DNA of 64,000 nt, from the NCBI GenBank assembly GCA_001692895.1, contig KV748203.1, forward strand, positions 1 to 64,000, in the 5' to 3' direction. Of this stretch, positions 56,580 to 64,000 are shown piece by piece; the stretch's first letter is position 1; each line of letters opens with the position of its first letter. The notes below the pieces were generated by a model. That model saw nothing but the letters and a program-made list of their open reading frames with translations. It did not search any database and had not been told where the DNA came from. The DNA comes from Cenococcum geophilum 1.58 (Eukaryota > Ascomycota > Dothideomycetes > Gloniales > Gloniaceae). The position numbers were made by a program, and so were the translations under genes.

Positions 56580-57410
56580 TTAACCGCCATATCTAAGGGG
56601 AATCTTTATCTTTTTATAGAGTTGGAGGGCTAGATTAGTGCTAAGACTAGAGCAAAGAGCTAAGTTGTTAATAAGGCCGAGGTAAAGAAGTATTTAAGGG
56701 GAGAGGTAGAGTTAGAGGGCCAGATTGATGCTAAGGTAGAGATAGTAAAGTTAATACGCTTTACTAAGACTAAAGTAGAGAGCCAGATTGTTGGCAAGGC
56801 TAAGGCTAAGAATTACTCGAGGAGAGAGGTAAAATTAGAGAGCTAGATTGATACTAAGGTAGAGATAGTAGAGTTAATGCGCTTTGCTAAGACTAAAGTG
56901 GAGAGCTAGATTGTCGGCAAGGCTAAGGCTAAGAATTACTTAAGGAGAGAGGTAAAATTAGAGGGCTAGATTGTTAATAAGGCCAAGGTAAAGAATTATC
57001 CGAGAAAGGAAATTTTTAGTGAGCTAACGAGCGTGAGTAATAAGAGGCAACTTGATCTACTTAATTTCGAAGGTAAATAGCTTCTTTTTTAAATAAAGAA
57101 GAATATTCCTTAAGGTAACAAAGGTAAACAACTTCCTTTTTAAGCGAAGAATAGAATTCCTTAAGGTAATAAAGGTACTTTTCTTTATCTCCTCTAAAAT
57201 TATAAAGACTCTTTCTACCATTTATATTAGTCTCTTAAGGCTGCGCTTATTGTATATTGGGAGAAATTATAAAGAGACCCATCCTAGGTTAGCGCTTTAA
57301 CCCGCGACCAACCACACAGGGGAAGCAATAACGCTATCGGAACGCCGCTTTCCTTCCCCGCTGTAAACCTTACGCTTTTCGCGATCTATAATCCGTTGTA
57401 TATTAATTAA
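56580..57410 (+). pseudogene. Plus-strand gene with 41-residue tandem repeats
   Basis: A 123-bp unit (41 codons) repeats with copies starting near 56699, 56822 and 56945 and a diverged copy from 56622. The protein reads REVKLEGQIDAKVEIVEL, then RFAKTKVESQIVGKAKAKNY, Lys/Glu/Val-rich and helical. After the array come two ~18-residue repeats (GNKGKQLPFQAKN type, 57060-57180) and a C-terminus ALTRDQPHRGSNNAIGTPLS ending at TAA 57408-57410. Stops inside are TAG/TAA at Gln positions. Family unknown; the period being a multiple of three supports coding. Confidence 0.5.
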
Positions 57411-58520
57411 TCGGTTTGGTCTCTGTATCCTATTAGGAAGACATAGGGGCTTAGCGAATATCGATATAAAGTTAAATATCCGTGGCGTTCTGTAAACGAT
57501 TTATAAAAGAAAGAGGTATAGATTCTAAGACGGCACACTTTTAATTTAAAAGATTAAGGTTATAATAATATATAGAACTAATTTCACCCAGTTTAAATAA
57601 GCATGTACGTTTACCTTATATACGGTATTTACTGCCTTAGGCCTTTTATATAGCTCTTATTTATTATACCTTTTACTACCTAGTATGGTTATTTAGCTCT
57701 ATTAAGAAATAAAAGGTTTACACTCTCCTCTTTTTCTATGTAGTATTACCTAAAACCTATTACACTATTAGATGTAATTAGCCTCTAAATCCAGTACTAA
57801 GAGGTAACTAACGCCCTGACACCTGGACGCCCTAAATGCCTTCGTTATATTAGGCGCTAACTTACCTAAGAAGCCGCTTAATTAAGTCATTTTGGTAGTA
57901 ATAATATAGCACTATATAGCTCGCCTTATTTCTAAGGAACAATGCGCTTATAAGCTAGCCCTCTCCCTCTTTTACCTTTATTCTTTTCCTTTTAGATATT
58001 TAAAATTATAGCTCCTATTAGCAGATTAATTTACCTTACCCTTTTTACTATAATGGCTTAGATTTATAGGAAACTAAACCCCTTTATTATTAAAATAGGG
58101 CTCTTTAATTGCTTTTAGACCGCACTTATTTACACCCTATTAGTAATACGCGAATATTCTAGAGATAAGCCAGTCCGGCGTATCTAGTTTTTTATTTAAC
58201 TACTATTTATCTTTAGCTTATATAATTAGTGTATATATAGGATTACCCTATATCCGCATTCTCTATTTAGTTAATTGGTATATAGTTTATATTTATAGTT
58301 TCTGTTATATTCTATACTATTAAGGAGACTAGTTATATTATAACCGCAACTAGGATATATAAAGCCCTTCCGATTTTAGCTATTAGTTTCCTAATATATA
58401 TAATATAGTTATATAGCCTTGGTGTTAGGCTTCGCGGTAATTATTATAAACGAACTCGCAGGTACCTACTTTATTTAACTATAGTATATATTCCTAATTC
58501 TTATAGACAGAGGGCCAACC
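57411..58520. other. AT-rich, no gene supported
   Basis: Hydrophobic frames appear on the plus strand but are as expected from T-rich sequence. No element ends were found. Confidence 0.35.
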
Positions 58521-58523
58521 CAC

Positions 58524-58600
58524 TACTGCAATAAATGTCCTTGGTGATTCCCCCAAGCAGACAGCCTTAAAAGACATAAGGAGACTTAGGTATGTTTCCC
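58524..58600 (+). pseudogene. C2H2 zinc-finger-like fragment
   Basis: The plus strand reads YCNKCPW.FPQADSLKRHKET with C-x2-C-x12-H spacing and the usual F and L positions. The last His is missing or changed. The surrounding frame continues for about 50 codons (FPKFSTPRYQQPGTACALI). It lies in a RIP-poor patch (58490-58960). It could be part of a decayed transcription-factor-like gene. Confidence 0.4.
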
Positions 58601-59640
58601 TAAGTTCTCTACTCCACGTTATTAATAACCGGGAACTGCCTGCGCGTTGATTATTATTGCATTTCTCCATAAAATTTCCTTAATATTTGGTCGATTTACT
58701 ACATTTCTTCTTAGGCCTTTAAGTAAGACGAGAAATAAGACCACTAGTTTATAACAACCTTGTCAAGCACAGTTAGCTTTACGTACTTTATTTTTATTGT
58801 AACTTATTAACTTATTTCCATTACCTATTACCGACTAAGTGGCGATGTCCATAGTGGCGATTGTAAATCGTTGTCGTTAGCCTTTCGCCACCTACCTTAT
58901 GTATAAATAGCCTCTTTTCTATATAGATCAATCTAGCATTAAAGTCTAATATATATCCCTTAAATACTAAGGTTAATAGTAAATACATAGAATATAAAGT
59001 TGGATTTGGAGGAATTTAGGGAAATATTAGTGGGTGTGGATAAATCGGATAGCTGTATAATTTAGTGCCCACAATCGAGGTTTATAGAAGGGAAACAGTA
59101 CTAATCGGCCAATATTATAACCCATAAGGCTATAATACCTAGCTCTTGCGCTTTTCACGCTCTATCCTCTATCTATATATACTACTCCAGCTCCTCTAGC
59201 TCTAGCTCCTTAATAGTTAAAGTTATTCTTTTATATTAATAAGTAAAATTAAAGTTTTATTAGTGCTTTAATCTCATATCCCTTATATAGCTTCCACTTT
59301 ACTAGCATCCTCGCTAAGTAGGTCTAGATAGATTATATATAGGGATAATAAAGTAGCTTATTATAAAGGCTTTTTTTAGGGAAGGGATTAGAATAATATA
59401 TATATAATCCGGTCTGTTATAATAGAAGCGGACTAGGAGTAATTACCCCGTTTAGAATGGCTTGCGTATTAGAGACGTGGCGCTATATATATAAACTTGT
59501 ATAAAGGTATTTATTAAGCCCGTTTCTCCTCTAATCTGGCCGACGATATAATTAGTTATATAAAAGCTAACTATTCTAGCAACCTAAACGGAATATAGTA
59601 TGTTAAGTAGCAAGAGTAATTTAAGTAAGGACTAATACTC
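58600..59640. other. Noncoding or unassigned
   Basis: A TATA-like TATGTATAAATAGCC lies at about 58908. GTGGCGAT direct and inverted motifs occur at 58840-58900. AGCTCCTCTAGCTCTAGCTCC near 59190 is a short repeat. No gene is supported. Confidence 0.35.
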
Positions 59641-60860
59641 TAGTATTAAGCCTAAATAGTTTTTTAGTATATTAGAACCTAAGTTAGTAGGAATATATAA
59701 CCTTATAATTAAAATACTAAATAAAACGAAACTAGAAGAGGCGCTAGCTCTTATAACCAATCTTTTAGATCTTGTTTAGCGCATAATAAATAAGACCCCT
59801 TTACTCGATTTAATACTTACTACTCCTATTACTTATAATAAGAACCTTCCGCAGGAGTTAATATAGACCACGGCTAAAAAAATCAAAAAGATGCTTAAAG
59901 ATAAAGAAAGTTTCAATGTAAAGAATGTCCGAAAAGTCCTAATTTCTATAGAGTGGTATCTTAAAGCCGCTAAGAGTATAATCTTAGTTATTAGGGATGC
60001 ACCTAGAAGAGCGCTCTACTCTAATACTCTACGCCAAGCTATATTGGATGATCTGGCAGATCTAGCTCTCGTCTATATAGCGAGGCTCTCCTACTTCCTA
60101 GTATTTAAACTTTAGCGGCCAAATTACTCTAAATACCCGGGGGATACATTAGCAGACTTCCAGCTCCAAGCCTTTAACGCATTCTTAAGGGGCGCTGAAA
60201 TCATTGTCATATATAATAGGTATATACTCGAAGAAAAAGAGTTTCCTAAAACCCTTCCTTAAAGATATATCTGTAGGAAAAGCACCAGTGCAAGGGTTAT
60301 TATTAGTACTCTTGATATAACGGGCTTGAAAAGGACGTTATCTAACGATAATAGAGGTAAATACCCTTATTATATAATAATAAATTACTAACACAATATA
60401 ATAGCTTATCTTAAGTACTGCAAAAAATATACTATAAGTCTAGGTCGAGATAAAGATATAAATACTATTAAATTATACTACGACTAAACTAAAGATGAAA
60501 AATTAGAGTACGTATTATATAGAGATTTAATAACTTTAACTAATTAATTATAGATACTTCGATGGGTGTAAATTAACGGTTAATACACTTGCGGTACTTA
60601 AACCTTATTAAGGTCGTGGCTATAGGATATTACTGCTAAACGCATATATAAAGTTAGCCAACTCTAATGGTGCCAGAATAGCTAGATCATTCACACTATA
60701 GAGCTAAAAGATTGCTAAAAGAGCTGGGTTTAATACTAAAGATCTTATTATATAGTATAGGGAAAAGTCTTTTGTTATAAGCCTTAGTGTTCGCTTTACT
60801 CCGGAAAATTAAGTTATTTCTCTAGGCGGGGCTTTTTATATCTTAATTAGTGCTAACAAA
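59640..60860 (+). pseudogene. Long coherent unrecognised fungal gene
   Basis: One plus-strand frame runs from about 59650 to 60549 with only TAG/TAA interruptions: PLLDLILTTPITYNKNLPQE, then an uninterrupted 74 codons (59891-60115) including APRRALYSNTLRQAILDDLA and RLSYFLVFKL, then YPGDTLADFQLQAFNAFLRG and YILEEKEFPKTLP. A frame shift leads to DITAKRIYKVSQLQWCQNSQ near 60640. The protein is about 400 residues, helical, with no Cys clusters or membrane segments. It may be a gag-like or single-copy host gene; I do not recognise it. Confidence 0.5.
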
Positions 60861-61621
60861 GTTATTAACCTGGAACCTTAGTCGTTGCATCAGTCCTTTA
60901 GACGTCACATCAGCTCTTAATCAAACGACTTACGTTTGAAGCTCTAACTGGTTAACCAAATACGTCTATAGATTAGACGAAGCTGACGACGACTTTTTGA
61001 TATATAGAGGCCTTAATTCGCAAAGGGAATATACAATACGCTAAATTTTCGTATATAACTCGCGGCTTAATAGGCGTAAGCTTAAGCAGATTTGGTTTCA
61101 AATAGCCTGACGCTGGCGTCTTTGTGCATACTAAATTAGTGGTAAAGATTATAGCATTTAGTCGAGAAGCTTATCAATAGGTTCTACAAGCTATTAGTTG
61201 GTATATTGCCTTCAATGCTTAAATCAATAGTGTCCTAGCCACTAGTAGCTACTATAATAACTATCTGGTTTAGGCATTGTAAGTAACCGTATTATTGGCG
61301 CTGCGCTTAGTAGATAATATAAGAAAGGCTGCCAGATATCTAGTAGCATCTATATTGCTATATAAGGTGTAGGCGATATATAAATAGCACTATTACTAGT
61401 GATTATATTGGACTAGGGTAATATTAGAGCTCTATATAGATCTAAGGGTTATATTAGAGCTAGATCTAGTAATTTTAGATCTGGAGTAGAGTAGATCTAA
61501 TTAAACTAGCGCTCCTAAAGCTCTAGTACTATACCTAAATAGGATAATTTTATACCTAAATAGGATAGTTTATAATTTAAATTAGAAGGAGGTTAAAAGA
61601 GGGGCATTCTAGTTACACACC
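60861..61621. other. Unassigned; short AGATCT/AGAGCT repeats
   Basis: AGATCTA and AGAGCTAGATCT motifs cluster at 61425-61500, and TATACCTAAATAGGATA is duplicated at about 61532-61568. A plus-strand stretch near 61060-61240 (GLIGVSLSRFGFK, VKIIAFSREAYQ) is coherent but unrecognised. Confidence 0.35.
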
Positions 61622-62186
61622 CCTTAATTACTACTTGCACACTCCCCCGAAATAGGCTTAGATTCTTCTACTTTAAGTTAAAATATTAAGTATATTTGAC
61701 TTATTTACACCCAAATTATAAAAAAAAACATTATACGCCCGTATAAAGAGCTTGTAATTGTAAAGCATCGTCGTAGTCACTTAGCTAGCTTTACGGCTAG
61801 CTTTATAAATCGCATTAATAAGTCTACTTAGCGGGAGCTCTTAGTATTTAAGTAAAATACTGGCTATATTACTTGCGGGTAGGTATGGGCGTAGGCGGGC
61901 GTAGGCGCAGGCGTAGATGCGGCGCTTGCGTGCCTATAGAGGCAATTTATAGACATTAAATAGAGGCAGCAGTACTTAATTAAGCTCTTACAGCGCCTTG
62001 CAGAACACTTTACAGTAGTCCTACCAGTTAACTTAAGACGATCTCAAACGTATTATAGATGTTATATTTTAACACTTTAATTTTTATAATTTAGGTGTAA
62101 AATAAGTTAAATATATATGATATTTTAACTTAAAGTAGAAGAATCTAAGCCTGTTTTAGGGGGGGACGTACGCGCAGTAATTAAGG
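61622..62186. mobile_element. 565-bp TIR element, arms about 100 bp
   Basis: CCTTAATTACT at 61622 pairs with its complement ending at 62186. The pairing continues inward through GGCTTAGATTCTTCTACTTT and AAGTTAAAATAT to about 61725 and 62085. The centre holds a GCGTAGGCGGGCGTAGGCGC repeat at about 61888-61915 and no gene. No clear target-site duplication is seen, so the superfamily is open. Confidence 0.8.
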
Positions 62187-63301
62187 TATATATAACTAGT
62201 AGTGGCCCCTAATATTAACACTAAAATCGTGCTAAGACTTACTATTTATAGTGTATATTTGTATTAGATTCCCTTAAAGCTCTAGGAGCCAAACTTTAAA
62301 AGAATTAGATAGACTAGATTTGAGTTTAAATCTAGTCCAGTCTAGTCTAATATAATAACTAACTATTACTAGTCGTAGCGGCTGGTGTATAGTTTTAAAA
62401 CCATGTTGTAAGGATTTACTTGCGGTTCTGTCGCTTCCTAAATATCCCAGTTATAGCGTATATAGCTAATTATACAGTTAAACGAGAAAGCCGAAGGGTT
62501 GAGGCAATAGCTCTTTAGCCCTACCCTAAGTATTATAAAAGGGAATAGATATAATATCGTTCGTTATATATAAGGTATGTGCCAGAATTATAGACTCGAT
62601 TATATTAGCGCTTAGGTTATCTAAAACGTGGTATCCTTTAGATTATACAATCCCCTATAATCTATAATCCCTTAGAATCGCCAGGAAATTTTTAGTCTAA
62701 TTTATTAGTGCCTAGCTGCCTAGATTACGTATATATTAGTATAGTAATAAAATAACGTAATTCTAGTTTATAATTACTAGATTTGCTAAGACTGAACTAG
62801 TATAATATAGGTTTAGGTAGGGCATCCTAAGGGATATTTCTTCTTAGGATGACCCTAAATCAACTATAGTAAAGACTCTTATAGAAGGGGAAATTAAGTA
62901 GACCTAATTATGTATATACAGAACACACTAAGGAGGCGACTCCAAGCTACGCTAACACATTGTATATTTTTGTCAATTATTTATCCTAAAGCTAAAGCGA
63001 TTGACCTAACCCATTCTTGAAAAGTTATAGCCACTAAAATATACAAATTTGGCTCTCTCGAACTTCAACTTATAGTAGTTAATAATACTCCTAGTCATTC
63101 GTCTGCCGATAAACACCTCTCTTATAACCTTTGCAGAGGTCTCTCTTATATAGTAGGTCTTCTTTTAGGGCATAGTATTACTGCTCTATTGGAACGCCTG
63201 ACTACTTCTTAAGCCTATATATGACTCGGTTGATATATAATTCCTTATCCAGTATTAGGGTACCTAGCCGGTTATAGGACTTACACCGTTACAAATCGCA
63301 G
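62187..63301. other. Unassigned; one hairpin
   Basis: GACTAGATTT at 62312-62321 pairs with AAATCTAGTC at 62328-62337. A minus-strand frame at about 63190-62980 (KTYYIRETSAKVIREVFIGR) is coherent and may be the continuation of the gene at 63302-63720. Confidence 0.35.
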
Positions 63302-63720
63302 TTAATAGATATGTACCTTAAGGCACGCAGGAATAAATCCCGTCTTAAAGTTATTAGTAAGGGTATCTCTTAGTCTGTGAACTAGCTCCGGAGGCTTCTC
63401 GCGCAATCCACTAATAGGATTAACAGCGATGGTTGGAATACCGGTTCTCAGCTTAATAGATACTTTACGTATAGGGCTAGCAGCGCACTTCGGGCTTGAG
63501 CTTCCCAACTAGTTCGTAACGGCACTAAGAGTAGTTCGCTCGGTCAGATCGAACGGATTAGATCCTACAATTTGCGATATACTTTGGGCGGGCGAGATCT
63601 CATCTTCCCGTTCTATTTGCCGCTTTTTAGGACTAACTCTACTAGACGTCGTCACAGGCGGCATTAAGCCTGCGCGCTTCCGCTTTAAGGATTGGGGCGG
63701 TATATTAGATAGTAGAGGAG
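63302..63720 (-). pseudogene. Ser/Lys/Arg-rich disordered protein fragment
   Basis: The minus strand reads SLKRKRAGLMPPVTTSSR near 63690, then SPKKRQIEREDEI, SPAQSISQIVGSNPFDLTE, and an open 68-codon end (63508-63302): SSSPKCAASPIRKVSIKLRT, GIPTIAVNPISG, PPELVHRLRDTLTNNFKTGF. One TAG (former Gln) lies between the two parts. The composition, with KKR clusters, suggests a nuclear protein. It resembles the disordered N-terminal halves of large fungal PD-(D/E)XK-type proteins, but that is a weak impression. RIP is light here. Confidence 0.45.
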
Positions 63721-64000
63721 TTAGAGGAAAGTAGTTTTTAAGGGTTGTAGAATTTAACTAGGAGTAGATAAATCTATAAGAGGAGGGAAGAGCTATAGAG
63801 GATAAAGGAATAAGATACGGGTATAGCATTCTATAAGGCACTACTTTATTAACCTTCCCTAGTTAATGTTTTCTTATATTACTACTAGACCCTAATAAAG
63901 ATTTATAGGCTTAAAAATCTAATAGTTAACGCTCTAGCACAAACCAACGCATTTATTAAATTTTAAGCAATGTTAAATTTATAAGTTTATTAAGGTAATT
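63721..64000. other. Right edge, no gene seen
   Basis: Purine-rich on the plus strand at 63720-63810, then AT-rich to the window end. No assignment. Confidence 0.4.

Overview
The window looks like a heterochromatic, transposon-packed region of a filamentous ascomycete (Pezizomycotina). Almost everything carries the mark of repeat-induced point mutation (RIP): CA and TG dinucleotides are scarce, TA is in excess, and recognisable protein frames are broken mainly at former Gln and Trp codons (now TAG/TAA), with D-to-N, H-to-Y and G-to-R changes at catalytic residues. I found no clearly intact host gene, no rRNA or tRNA gene and no CRISPR array. Family names such as DUF6589 and DUF6914 are from memory and were not searched.

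Positions 1249-30125 form one nested transposon stack whose layers can be separated by target-site duplications (TSDs) and rejoined reading frames. Gypsy A (Ty3/gypsy with chromodomain, + strand; LTRs 1249-1585 and 29751-30125) is interrupted in its integrase twice: by a Ty1/copia element (5166-20221, +) and by gypsy C (20923-28706, - strand). The copia carries gypsy B in its gag (6757-15559, -) and a GC-rich 264-bp insertion in its pol (16728-16991). Gypsy B carries a hAT-like non-autonomous element (12646-13496). Gypsy C carries an ORF1-only Tad-like LINE (22160-24267).

30126-34430 holds degenerate sequence, a 202-bp MITE (30749-30950), a solo LTR of the same copia family with an exact TSD (31424-31611), a foldback element (33492-33584) and low-complexity repeats. 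34550-40260 has a Cys-rich fungal gene remnant (+) placed tail to tail with a RIP-damaged Helitron replicase/helicase (-). A second copy of the Cys-rich module (41887-42055, -) and a 437-bp foldback element with TA duplications (42306-42742) follow.

44551-64000 holds RIP-damaged single genes rather than classic transposons: a DUF6914-like gene that keeps a recognisable intron (44551-45220), a DUF6589 gene (about 46740-48600), a second copia gag/protease remnant (about 49980-51210), a protein with 41-residue tandem repeats (56580-57410), a roughly 400-codon unrecognised gene (59640-60860), a 565-bp TIR element (61622-62186) and a minus-strand disordered-protein fragment (63302-63720). Several stretches between them have coherent frames that I cannot name.
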